A stretch of 19,607 bases of DNA from Chitinophagales bacterium. Lineage in GTDB: Bacteria > Bacteroidota > Bacteroidia > Chitinophagales > UBA10324. Location of the stretch: the NCBI GenBank assembly GCA_013695775.1, contig JACCZV010000004.1, positions 1-19,607 of the forward strand. The letters are read 5' to 3'. Made by a program: the position numbers and the translations under genes. The notes under the pieces were generated by a model, which saw nothing but the letters and a program-made list of their open reading frames with translations, had not been told where the DNA came from and made no database searches. Positions 7,568 to 15,486 of the stretch are shown one piece after another; the first letter of the stretch is position 1, and every line of letters starts with the position of its first letter.

Positions 7568-9790
7568 ATGAAACGATATTTCATTTTGCTATTCATCATC
7601 CCAATAATTTGTTCTAATGCAAGTGCCCAGACAACTGCATCCGACTCTACCCTTTCCGACCGCGTGATTGACATTGACGAAGTGGTGGTATCGGCCAACA
7701 AAGTGCCCGAAGCAAAAAAAGATGTGGCGCAACAAGTAGAATCAGTATCTGCCAAACAGATTCAGCAGTCAAATCCACAAACGGCCGCAGACATGCTTGC
7801 AAATACAGGCCAGGTGTCAGTTCAGAAATCTCAGCAAGGAGGGGGAAGCCCCGTCATCCGTGGGTTTGAAGCCAGCAGGGTATTGCTGATGATAGATAAT
7901 GTGCGACTTAATAACATCATCTATCGTGCAGGCCATCTTCAAAATGTCATCTCTATGGATCCATCCATCCTCGACAGAACGGAGATACTCTTTGGTCCCT
8001 CTTCCACTGTTTATGGAAGTGATGCCCTTGGAGGCGTGATTCACCTGCATACAAAAAACCCCATCCTCAGCAATGTCGGCGGTGGTATAAAGGCGCATGG
8101 GAATGCTTTTGTTCGATATGCTTCTGCGAACAATGAAAAGACCGGGCATATTGATTTTAGTATTGGTGGTGGAAAAGTGGGTTCACTAACCTCTGTTACT
8201 TATTCCGACTTTGATGATCTGCGCCAGGGTGAAAATTTGAATAGCATTGCAGACAGCCTGTGGCTCCGGCCATACTATGCGGAGAAGCTCAACGGACAAG
8301 ATTCCTTGGTAAAAAATGATGACATCTATAAACAGCTTTTTTCAGGTTATTCTCAATACGATATTCTACAAAAGTTTCTTTACAGGCAAAATGATCATGT
8401 AAAACATGTAATAAATCTGCAACTGTCTAATTCTTCCCCTGTGCCAAGGTATGATCGCCTTACCGACCCGGATGATGACACAGGATTAAGATTCGGAGAA
8501 TGGTACTATGGAGCGCAATTGCGAACATTCGCTTCATACGAATTAAACCTTGAGGAGATTGATGGTTTCTTTAATTCGTACAGTGTAGGCGCGAACTATC
8601 AATTTATTGAAGAAAGCCGTTATGACAGACGTTTTGATCAGACGGGATTGCGGCACAGAGTTGAGCAGGTAAGTGTTGCCGGCTTCAGTTTAGATTCACG
8701 AAAGAAGAGCGAGCGAAATGATTTCCGTACAGGACTGGAAGGTCAGTTCAATTCTCTGCTTTCTACTGCTGAAGAAGAAAACATTGAAACCGGTGAGATC
8801 TCACCCCTTAACACTCGCTATCCGGATGGCGATAATACAATGAACAACATCGGGTTTTATATAACCGATACGTGGAAGTTTGCTGAGCATTGGGTACTGA
8901 GTGGTGGATTGCGATTGGAATACATCACACTTCACTCTACCTTCATCAGTAAAGAATTTTTCGATTTTCCCTATGAAAAAATCGATCAAACACACTTACC
9001 ACTAAGCGGATCCCTTGGCATAATCTGGAACAGTAACAACGATTTGCGCATCTCATTGCTTGGCTCAACTGGATTCCGTGCACCCAATGTTGATGACCTG
9101 GCAAAAATTTTTGATTCCGAAGCGGGAAGTGTGATAGTTCCCAACTCCGATCTGAAACCAGAGAAAACCTACAACGCAGACCTCAGCATTACTAAAGTGT
9201 TTAACAATAAAATAAAAATTGAGGCCGTAGCATTTGGAACCATCTTCCGCGATGCCATCGTAACTGATGCATTTAATTTCAATGGACAGGATTCTATCAT
9301 CTACAATGGCGAACTAAGTACCGTACTCGCTAATCAAAATAAGCAGAGAGCATATCTATATGGTACGAATGCAAATGTTCTCATTGACATGAACGATGCA
9401 TTCTCCATAACCAGCACAATTACTTATACCCAGGGGAAAGTAGTGACGGATAAGGTAAATGCTCCACTCGATCACATACCGCCACTGCTGGGAAAAACCT
9501 CATTCATTTTCCGGCATCAGAATTTTCGTTCAGAATTATTTGCAAATTATAATGGATGGAAACGCATTGAAGATTACAACGCAAACGGCGAAGACAATGA
9601 ACAATATGCAACACCGGAGGGCATGCCTTCCTGGTGGACATTGAATTTGCGACTACAATACCAGATCAATAAATATATTTTGGTACAAGCAGCTTGTGAG
9701 AATATCCTTGATCTGAATTATCGGGTTTTTGCTTCCGGTATCAGCGCACCAGGGAGAAATTTTCTTGTGACACTGCGAGCGGGTTTTTGA
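7568..9790 (+). CDS. TonB-dependent outer-membrane receptor (haem/siderophore-receptor-like)
   Basis: The 740-aa protein has a signal peptide (1-20, ending ASA-Q), a TonB-box-like DEVVVSANK (about 38-45) and a plug domain to about residue 170. The plug contains QQVESVSAKQIQ, TAADMLANTGQVSVQKSQQG, PVIRGFEASRVLLMIDNVRL, IYRAGHLQNVISMDPS, ERTEI-like DRTEILFGPSSTVYGSDALGG and VIHLHTKNP. A roughly 560-residue beta-barrel follows, with the late ENILDLNYRVFASGISAPGR and a terminal phenylalanine (LVTLRAGF). The YRAGHLQNV segment and overall length resemble the haem/transferrin-type receptor group, but no substrate-specific motif is visible. There is no carboxypeptidase-like regulatory domain and no SusD partner, so a SusC polysaccharide porin is unlikely. 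It lies 106 bp after the small membrane protein gene. A probable terminator follows at 9807-9839. Confidence 0.9.
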   Translation: MKRYFILLFIIPIICSNASAQTTASDSTLSDRVIDIDEVVVSANKVPEAKKDVAQQVESVSAKQIQQSNPQTAADMLANTGQVSVQKSQQGGGSPVIRGFEASRVLLMIDNVRLNNIIYRAGHLQNVISMDPSILDRTEILFGPSSTVYGSDALGGVIHLHTKNPILSNVGGGIKAHGNAFVRYASANNEKTGHIDFSIGGGKVGSLTSVTYSDFDDLRQGENLNSIADSLWLRPYYAEKLNGQDSLVKNDDIYKQLFSGYSQYDILQKFLYRQNDHVKHVINLQLSNSSPVPRYDRLTDPDDDTGLRFGEWYYGAQLRTFASYELNLEEIDGFFNSYSVGANYQFIEESRYDRRFDQTGLRHRVEQVSVAGFSLDSRKKSERNDFRTGLEGQFNSLLSTAEEENIETGEISPLNTRYPDGDNTMNNIGFYITDTWKFAEHWVLSGGLRLEYITLHSTFISKEFFDFPYEKIDQTHLPLSGSLGIIWNSNNDLRISLLGSTGFRAPNVDDLAKIFDSEAGSVIVPNSDLKPEKTYNADLSITKVFNNKIKIEAVAFGTIFRDAIVTDAFNFNGQDSIIYNGELSTVLANQNKQRAYLYGTNANVLIDMNDAFSITSTITYTQGKVVTDKVNAPLDHIPPLLGKTSFIFRHQNFRSELFANYNGWKRIEDYNANGEDNEQYATPEGMPSWWTLNLRLQYQINKYILVQAACENILDLNYRVFASGISAPGRNFLVTLRAGF

Positions 9791-9806
9791 GTATTTAATT
9801 CTATAG

Positions 9807-9839
9807 TCCCGGAGAAAATATTTCCTTTCGGATTTTTTT
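9807..9839 (+). terminator. Probable intrinsic terminator of the TonB receptor gene
   Basis: An imperfect hairpin pairs CCGGAGAAA (9809-9817) with TTTCCTTTCGG (9821-9831), with a 2-nt bulge and one G-T pair. It is followed by a run of seven T (9833-9839). It begins 17 bp after the stop codon, and the next gene converges from the other side. Confidence 0.5.
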
Positions 9840-9875
9840 ATATATAATCATAAAAAGCAAACAGGATATAATCTT

Positions 9876-10673
9876 CTAATCTTTTCTTGCTACAAAAATA
9901 TAATCTTCACATAGTCCTAATCGTCTAATTTCTGCCTCAGTAAATTTCTCTGAATACTTAATTGCCGTTACTTTCAAGCCGCAGCTTTTTAATCGGTCAA
10001 TAATATCCATGCTATAGTACCTAACATGGTCCCATTGCCCAAAATGCCTTGTTCTCTCTTCCGGACTGACAATATTAAAATCTTCATATGTATTGGTTAA
10101 GCTAAGATCAATAGGTACCATAATAAATACGTAGCCGTTTTTCTTTAATACTCTGAACATTTCCGTCATGGCTTTTAAATCGTCGGGAATATGCTCTAAA
10201 ATATGATTGCAAATGATGTAATCAAAACTATCATTTACCAGATTTAATGCTGTTAAATCCAATTGATGAACACCGCGTTGCACCCCATACCCTTTTTCAA
10301 ATTTGTCACCGGGATAGTAATTTATATTGGGCATTTCTCGGAGGCGTTGAAACAAACAATATTCAGGGGCAACATGTAAAAGATCGTTCTGTTTATTAAA
10401 TAATTCTGTTTCATTCTTTAAATACAACCAAAGCAACCGGTGTCTTGATTTGGCTCCCAAAATCGGACTAACGTTGTCATTTTTTATCTGTATGAAAAAA
10501 TAGTATTCACGCTCACTCAAGGGACAATAGACTTTGCTGGTCGGCAATTTTCCGGTGAGGGTTTTAAAAAGGATTTTCTGCAAATACAATCTCCTCCAGT
10601 TCCACTTTCGGAGGATAATTCTTATCGAATAAGGAAATATTGATTTGGCCAGATTTAGAATCCATCTATTCAT
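9876..10673 (-). CDS. Class I SAM-dependent methyltransferase of the surface-glycan type, with degenerate zinc knuckle
   Basis: The 265-aa product ends in a methyltransferase type 11 domain: LLHVAPEYCLFQRLRE (98-113) as the cofactor-binding start, VHQLDLTALNLVNDSFDYII (135-154) and CNHILEHIPDD (155-165). MFRVLKKNGYVFIMVPI and the conserved EERTRHFGQWDHVRYY (206-221) follow. Relatives with KSRHRLLWLYL after two CPxC pairs are common among lipopolysaccharide and glycan genes. Here the first pair is CPLS (50-53) and the second is SPIL (69-72), so the metal knuckle seems lost. The N-terminus is basic and Trp/Arg-rich (MNRWILNLAK, LRKWNWRRLY). No glycosyltransferases lie nearby, so it is isolated from any pathway in this window. 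The coding sequence looks more AT-rich by eye than uvrB next to it. The acceptor substrate is unknown. Confidence 0.78.
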   Translation of the reverse strand: MNRWILNLAKSIFPYSIRIILRKWNWRRLYLQKILFKTLTGKLPTSKVYCPLSEREYYFFIQIKNDNVSPILGAKSRHRLLWLYLKNETELFNKQNDLLHVAPEYCLFQRLREMPNINYYPGDKFEKGYGVQRGVHQLDLTALNLVNDSFDYIICNHILEHIPDDLKAMTEMFRVLKKNGYVFIMVPIDLSLTNTYEDFNIVSPEERTRHFGQWDHVRYYSMDIIDRLKSCGLKVTAIKYSEKFTEAEIRRLGLCEDYIFVARKD

Positions 10674-10914
10674 ATTAAAATAATTTCATCACAAAAAGGT
10701 TTTTTTATTGCTTTTTTAATCATCATGTAAGGAGGAGGCCGTGAAAGGATGGAAGTAAAGAATAAAATTGCAATCAAAGAAAAAAATAACACCCTTAATC
10801 TCAAACCTCATGAGGCTTTTGTTTTTTCTCTATCATTTACAAAAATTTCATCCCCCGAAACATTCCCTTAAAAAAACTCTTCAGGGTTGTGCACCACTTC
10901 GGGGTATTTCGAAA
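10674..10914. other. Intergenic region between the methyltransferase and uvrB
   Basis: This AT-rich gap separates two divergent genes. It contains an AGGAGGAGG purine tract (about 10732-10739), unusual in a genome that mostly lacks Shine-Dalgarno sequences, and a 40-codon frame (10749-10871) that I do not accept as a gene. It also holds a CCTCATGAGG palindrome (10806-10815) followed by CTTTTGTTTTTT, which looks like an intrinsic terminator although no recognised gene ends there. Confidence 0.4.
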
Positions 10915-10922
10915 TAACTTTG
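10915..10922 (+). promoter_or_regulatory. Candidate -7 element (TAACTTTG) of uvrB, four bases before the start codon
   Basis: TAACTTTG matches the consensus TAnnTTTG exactly. A TTG at 10887-10889 lies 25 bp upstream (slightly long for a -33 box), with an overlapping GTG at 10889-10891 that gives a 23-bp spacer. Transcription should begin a few bases after the box, at or next to the GTG start codon at 10927, which predicts a leaderless mRNA. Confidence 0.5.
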
Positions 10923-10926
10923 CTTC

Positions 10927-12975
10927 GTGCCTTTCCAGCTTACATCACATTATCATCCTACGGGCGATCAGCCCGAAGCCATTCAGCAACTTGTAGAGGG
11001 CGTTCGGCGTGGTGATAAGCAACAGGTACTATTGGGTGTAACCGGTTCAGGGAAAACGTTCACGATTGCGAATGTGATTCAGCAGATACAAAGACCCACC
11101 TTGGTGCTGAGTCATAACAAAACTCTTGTAGCGCAGCTCTATGGCGAGTTCAAGAATTTCTTCCCGGATAATGCAGTCGAATATTTTGTCTCTTATTATG
11201 ACTATTATCAGCCAGAAGCTTACCTGCCCGTTTCAAATACCTACATCGAAAAAGATCTTTCCATTAATGCGGAAGTAGAAAAGTTGCGTCTTAGAACAAC
11301 GTCATCGCTAATGAGCGGAAGAAATGACATTGTAGTAGTTGCTTCGGTTTCATGTATTTATGGTATTGGAAATCCTACCGAGTACACACGCGGCATTATA
11401 AGGCTTCAGGTGGGTGAGACCCGGAGCAGAAACAGTCTTTTATACCAATTGGTTGACAGTCTTTACTCCCGCGCTGATGCTGAGATGAAAGGAGGAAAAT
11501 TTCGCGTGACGGGTGATACCGTGGATGTGTTTCTTCCCTATGCCGACTACGGATACCGCATTACATTCTTTGGGGACATCATTGAAGATATTGAAACCAT
11601 TGAGATGGAAACAAGCCGGAAAATTGGAAAGATGGAAACTGCCGCAATCTTTCCGGCCAACATGTACATAACACCGAAAGATCAGTTCAACAGCATCATG
11701 AATCAGATACAGGATGACATGAACCTGCAGGTGAATTACTTTACTGATCTGGCAAAGTATGTAGAAGCCACCCGGCTCAAAGAACGTGTGACATTTGATC
11801 TTGAGATGATGAAAGAGCTCGGCTACTGCTCCGGTATTGAAAACTATTCACGCTATCTCGACCACAGACTTCCTGGCGAGAGACCATTTTGCCTGATTGA
11901 TTATTTCCCGAAGGATTTCCTTCTCGTAGTTGATGAAAGCCATGTTACCATTCCGCAGGTGCATGGAATGTATGGAGGCGATCGTTCACGAAAGCAGAAC
12001 CTGGTAGAATATGGGTTCCGTCTGCCTTCTGCATTGGATAACCGGCCACTGAATTATTATGAATTCGAATCTATGATTCACCAGGTGATCTATGTAAGTG
12101 CTACACCGGGAGAATATGAGATGGAACAGACAGAGGGAATGCTGGTAGAGCAGGTCGTGCGGCCTACAGGCTTGCTCGACCCCGTGATTGAAGTGAGGCC
12201 AAGCATTAATCAGGTTGATGACTTGCTGGAGATGATTGACGAAAGGGTGAAGAAGAAGGACCGAGTGCTTGTAACAACACTCACAAAACGGATGGCCGAA
12301 GAGCTTTCAAAATATATGACTCGCCTTGGCATTCGTTGCCGTTACATCCATTCGGAGGTAGAAACTCTCGAACGCGTGGAAATACTCCGCGACCTGAGGC
12401 TCGGAGTTTTTGATGTGCTGATAGGTGTAAACTTGTTGCGTGAGGGATTAGATCTGCCTGAGGTATCGCTCGTCGCCATAATGGATGCAGACAAAGAGGG
12501 TTTTTTGCGCAATGCCCGATCACTCACTCAGATTGCCGGACGGGCTGCAAGAAACGTGGATGGCCTCGTTATTATGTATGCCGATCAGGTTACTGATTCT
12601 ATGCAAAAAACCATTGATGAAACAAACCGTAGGAGAGAAAAGCAATTAAAATACAACGAAGACCACGGCATAACGCCTAAGACAATTCTAAGAACAAAAG
12701 AACAGATACTGCAGCAGAGTGCAGTGCTTCAAATTAAGCCTGTAGAGTCAGGTGCTTACGTTGAATCAGAAGAGGTGTCGCTGGTAGCGGATCCGGTTTT
12801 AGAATATATGACCAGGCCGCAGTTGGAAAAAGTGATTCAAACCACGAAAAAGAAAATGGAGAAAGCTGCCAGGGAGTTAGACTTTCTTGAAGCCGCCCGC
12901 CTTAGAGATGAAATGTTTGCACTTCAGAAAGTGATGAAAGAAAAATTTGAGGTGAGCTCAGATGTGGCTTCATGA
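10927..12975 (+). CDS. uvrB: UvrABC excision nuclease subunit B
   Basis: UvrB is the DNA-damage-verifying helicase-like subunit of nucleotide excision repair; it is loaded by UvrA and recruits UvrC. The 682-aa length is normal. Motifs: FQLTSHYHPTGDQPEAI (3-19), Walker A GVTGSGKT (37-44), SHNKTLVAQLYGEFK (62-76), the beta-hairpin region YFVSYYDYYQPEAYLP (86-101), helicase motif II VVDESHVT (334-341) and YVSATPGEYE. They continue with TLTKRMAEELSKYM, GVNLLREGLDLPEVSLVAI, DADKEGFLRN, SLTQIAGRAARN, and a C-terminal UVR domain (ARELDFLEAARLRDEM). The start is the GTG at 10927: an in-frame TAA at 10915-10917 excludes an upstream start and the family N-terminus begins here. The gene converges with the metalloprotease gene; 34 bp separate the two stops, and no hairpin is seen. 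Confidence 0.97.
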   Translation: MPFQLTSHYHPTGDQPEAIQQLVEGVRRGDKQQVLLGVTGSGKTFTIANVIQQIQRPTLVLSHNKTLVAQLYGEFKNFFPDNAVEYFVSYYDYYQPEAYLPVSNTYIEKDLSINAEVEKLRLRTTSSLMSGRNDIVVVASVSCIYGIGNPTEYTRGIIRLQVGETRSRNSLLYQLVDSLYSRADAEMKGGKFRVTGDTVDVFLPYADYGYRITFFGDIIEDIETIEMETSRKIGKMETAAIFPANMYITPKDQFNSIMNQIQDDMNLQVNYFTDLAKYVEATRLKERVTFDLEMMKELGYCSGIENYSRYLDHRLPGERPFCLIDYFPKDFLLVVDESHVTIPQVHGMYGGDRSRKQNLVEYGFRLPSALDNRPLNYYEFESMIHQVIYVSATPGEYEMEQTEGMLVEQVVRPTGLLDPVIEVRPSINQVDDLLEMIDERVKKKDRVLVTTLTKRMAEELSKYMTRLGIRCRYIHSEVETLERVEILRDLRLGVFDVLIGVNLLREGLDLPEVSLVAIMDADKEGFLRNARSLTQIAGRAARNVDGLVIMYADQVTDSMQKTIDETNRRREKQLKYNEDHGITPKTILRTKEQILQQSAVLQIKPVESGAYVESEEVSLVADPVLEYMTRPQLEKVIQTTKKKMEKAARELDFLEAARLRDEMFALQKVMKEKFEVSSDVAS

Positions 12976-13009
12976 TAATGAATTCACCTTTTCTTCAATA
13001 ATCCGTATC

Positions 13010-15280
13010 CTATTGCTTTATAATTTTCTGAATGAGAGACCTGCTTTCAGCTTTTAGCTCAATAAAATATACTCCATCAGGCGTATCGGACATATCAAGG
13101 CTCAGGTCTGTTGACCCGGAGAGACGATCAAGAGATTGTTCCTGTAAGATTCTTCCAATCATATCTTTTACAGTAATTGATAATGGTTCTCCAGACAATC
13201 CCTCAATAGAGACATTTACGAATCCATTGGTAGGATTTGGAAAAACATTCAGCTTTAAATCACCCTCGAAAGCTGTGAGAACATCAGTGCTTGCATCAAT
13301 TGTGAAATTTTGATCAGAGATATCGAAAAACACATTGCCGACAGACTGAACCATTACACGGGCATTATTGGTGAAAAGTGTTGAATCTAAGGGCAGGAAG
13401 ATTGTTTCACTTCCGTCATTTGCCGTGTTTGATAGCAAGGTTACCGGATAGGTATAACCGCCATCCAATGAAAGCAAAATATGCACCTGCGAACAATTGA
13501 TTGGAGCTGCATCCGTGGAGGAAACATCCCAGCTTACAGTATAGGGTGTTCCAATGCCCCAGGATTCTGATGCATTCGGATAGCTGACCTTAAAAGGCGT
13601 TGCAGTATTAATTACAGATAAGGTAACCATATTCTCGTCATATGTAAGTCCACCTCCATCTAACTGATTGTCGCGCACAATAAACCTGAAATTTAATGAT
13701 CGTGCATAGGTGGGGAGTGTTTCACCGTTAGAAACGATACCTGTGACAATGCTGGAAAGTTTAGGGAAAAATCTGTAAGGAACGGAGTCCGGTTTGAAAG
13801 AACGGAAACTCGGCGCATTGCCTATGGGAGTATTCATGTTGCAGTCAGCGCCCTTATCCATTTCTTCCCACATATAAGAAAGTGAATCACCATCTGCATC
13901 AGAGCCTGATCCGGTTAGTTTAAAAAATGTTTTGAATGGAATGCTGTAGTCACTTCCCGCCTCTGCAACAGGAACTGTGTTTCCGGTCTCAACCATCACC
14001 GGGCATGTGGCCCCATCATAAAGTGTAGTGTAGTTCATGATTTCGTCGTAGCTCACCGAATGAAAGAATGGGTCGCTGTGTGGCTGCAGGTCATTAGGAG
14101 AGCATATGCCCGCATAGCTCATTATTGTGGAACCGCTTCCTGGCTCATAAGCTGTTGAAGCCGAGCGATTTCCTCCTCCGCATGCACCCGAAGTAGAGTT
14201 GAATGTATGATTTGCACCAAACTGGTGGCCCATCTCATGCGCTACGTAGTCAACATCAAAGGCATCGCCGACAGGATTTGGCAAACCCGTAACGCCCCAG
14301 GCTTTCTGGCTGTTGATGCATACCACGCCAAGACCTGCAATACCACCTCCGCCCGTACTAAACACATGACCGATGTCATAATTAGCCGAACCAATTACAT
14401 CTTCAATGGCATTTTGATTTTCATCCAGCATCACGTAGCCATCAAAGTTTGTATAGGGATCGGAAGATGAGTTTAGATAAATAAGCTGGGTATCATTTTC
14501 AATGAGCTGCATACGTATGGCAAGCTCTGACTCAAAGATTCCTGAAATCCGGTTTATGGAAGTAACCATCCCTGAAAGAGCACCGCTGATCGTTCCACCT
14601 TTTGTCGCAGCGTATTCGCCAGTACAGGCAAGCGCCAGACGATATACTCTCAACTGCTCGCCTGAACTCCGGTATTCAACAGCAGGTGATTCTATGTTAT
14701 CACGATATATATTCTCCTCATCCTTTAACAAGCAATCATAAGCATATTCACGCGGCAAATCTTTTTTGTCGTAAACTAAGTAATAACCATTGCTCTCATT
14801 GCTCACCGGATCAATAAACACATCTCCTCGTGGAGAGAGTACCATTGCATGAAAACCATGATTTGTTAAATCCAATCGAACGTGGGCACGCGGATCGGTA
14901 ACGCCACGGCCACCATAGGTTTTTATGTTTGGATATCGGGCTGCAAGTCCCACGGCCATTACCGGGGATTCAAAGACTTCGAACTCCGCGAATGAGCCAT
15001 CCGCCATTGGAAGAGAAAGAATAAGACTTGTGCTGCGGGCAAGATCTGTGAATTCGAGCGGAGCTTCTTTAAGAAAATCGCTCATTGCTTTCGTATTCAG
15101 TTCTACCGTTCTGAATTTCGCCGGCATAGAATACCGGGGGCCCTCCATTGTAACCACTTCAGAATTAGCATTATCCCAGAAACTTGAAGATTGAGCGAAG
15201 AGACAGGAAGTAAAAGAGACGACAAGTATGAAGGTTATAAGAGAACGGGCAAACGTATTTCGGTGGTGTAAAAAACTCAT
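13010..15280 (-). CDS. Secreted reprolysin-like metalloprotease with T9SS C-terminal sorting domain
   Basis: I choose the ATG at 15280 (756 aa). An upstream in-frame ATG at 15334 would put 18 polar residues before the signal peptide and lies upstream of the likely promoter. Residues 1-30 form a signal peptide (SLITFILVVSFTSCLFAQ). A propeptide-like part runs to about 205. The metzincin domain follows (about 210-435): LACTGEYAATKGG, zinc motif HEMGHQFGANH (348-358) with three His and the catalytic Glu, a Cys/Gly-rich loop, and the Met-turn IMSYAG (M387). Then come PKD/Ig-like modules (AGSDYSIPFKTFFKLTGSGS and a second at about 570-660) and a T9SS type A sorting domain (about 672-756: NVFPNPTNG, DMIGRIL, TPDGVYFIEL, QKIIKQ). 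It is inferred to be exported by Sec and T9SS to the surface or medium, where it degrades protein; its substrate is unknown. Confidence 0.93.
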   Translation of the reverse strand: MSFLHHRNTFARSLITFILVVSFTSCLFAQSSSFWDNANSEVVTMEGPRYSMPAKFRTVELNTKAMSDFLKEAPLEFTDLARSTSLILSLPMADGSFAEFEVFESPVMAVGLAARYPNIKTYGGRGVTDPRAHVRLDLTNHGFHAMVLSPRGDVFIDPVSNESNGYYLVYDKKDLPREYAYDCLLKDEENIYRDNIESPAVEYRSSGEQLRVYRLALACTGEYAATKGGTISGALSGMVTSINRISGIFESELAIRMQLIENDTQLIYLNSSSDPYTNFDGYVMLDENQNAIEDVIGSANYDIGHVFSTGGGGIAGLGVVCINSQKAWGVTGLPNPVGDAFDVDYVAHEMGHQFGANHTFNSTSGACGGGNRSASTAYEPGSGSTIMSYAGICSPNDLQPHSDPFFHSVSYDEIMNYTTLYDGATCPVMVETGNTVPVAEAGSDYSIPFKTFFKLTGSGSDADGDSLSYMWEEMDKGADCNMNTPIGNAPSFRSFKPDSVPYRFFPKLSSIVTGIVSNGETLPTYARSLNFRFIVRDNQLDGGGLTYDENMVTLSVINTATPFKVSYPNASESWGIGTPYTVSWDVSSTDAAPINCSQVHILLSLDGGYTYPVTLLSNTANDGSETIFLPLDSTLFTNNARVMVQSVGNVFFDISDQNFTIDASTDVLTAFEGDLKLNVFPNPTNGFVNVSIEGLSGEPLSITVKDMIGRILQEQSLDRLSGSTDLSLDMSDTPDGVYFIELKAESRSLIQKIIKQ

Positions 15281-15295
15281 GGTTGGTTTGGTTGG
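15281..15295 (+). other. Two-tetrad G-quadruplex motif abutting the metalloprotease start codon
   Basis: The plus strand, which is the template strand for the protease, reads GGTTGGTTTGGTTGG directly next to the start codon. It contains four GG tracts with TT, TTT and TT loops, one base different from the thrombin-binding aptamer GGTTGGTGTGGTTGG. On the mRNA side the leader is a run of AACC repeats with no Shine-Dalgarno sequence. Confidence 0.5.
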
Positions 15296-15303
15296 TTGAA
15301 AAA

Positions 15304-15331
15304 CTAAATTAGGTCGGTTTTGCTCAAACAA
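15304..15331 (-). promoter_or_regulatory. Candidate promoter of the metalloprotease gene
   Basis: On the minus strand, TTG (15329-15331), a 17-bp spacer and TAATTTAG (15304-15311) fit the Bacteroidota -33/-7 pattern with one mismatch in the -7 box. Predicted transcripts would start near 15297-15300 and have a leader of about 20 nt. This supports the ATG at 15280 over the one at 15334, which lies upstream of the box. Confidence 0.45.
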
Positions 15332-15440
15332 CATCAGAGAGAAATAATTCCCTAATGAGGTAAATATTTAAATTAATGACTAACTGCTTCTGACTACGGA
15401 AAGTAGATTCAGGACATTTTATTACAATTAAGCCTTTATC

Positions 15441-15448
15441 TACGTTTG
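15441..15448 (+). promoter_or_regulatory. Candidate -7 element (TACGTTTG) of the SAM methyltransferase gene
   Basis: TACGTTTG matches TAnnTTTG exactly and lies 38 bp before the ATG at 15487. At the -33 position only TTT (15418-15420, 20-bp spacer) is found, so the upstream half is weak. Confidence 0.45.
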
Positions 15449-15486
15449 ATTAAATTTACGAATTAAATAGATAAACCATACAAATT

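Noticed and set aside
10749..10871. 40-codon frame MEVKNKIAIK... upstream of uvrB
   Set aside because: Low-complexity Lys/Asn-rich translation that runs through a hairpin and T-rich tract; spacing to the purine tract is poor and no family is recognised.
12281..12527. Open frames on the minus strand opposite uvrB
   Set aside because: They are antisense to a strongly conserved gene and their translations have no protein-like pattern.
14207..14817. Several plus-strand open frames opposite the metalloprotease
   Set aside because: They lie across the conserved metzincin and propeptide coding region on the other strand; compositional shadows only.
15281..15334. N-terminal extension of the metalloprotease to the ATG at 15334
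   Set aside because: It would place 18 polar residues before the signal peptide, and the candidate promoter box (15304-15331) lies downstream of that ATG.
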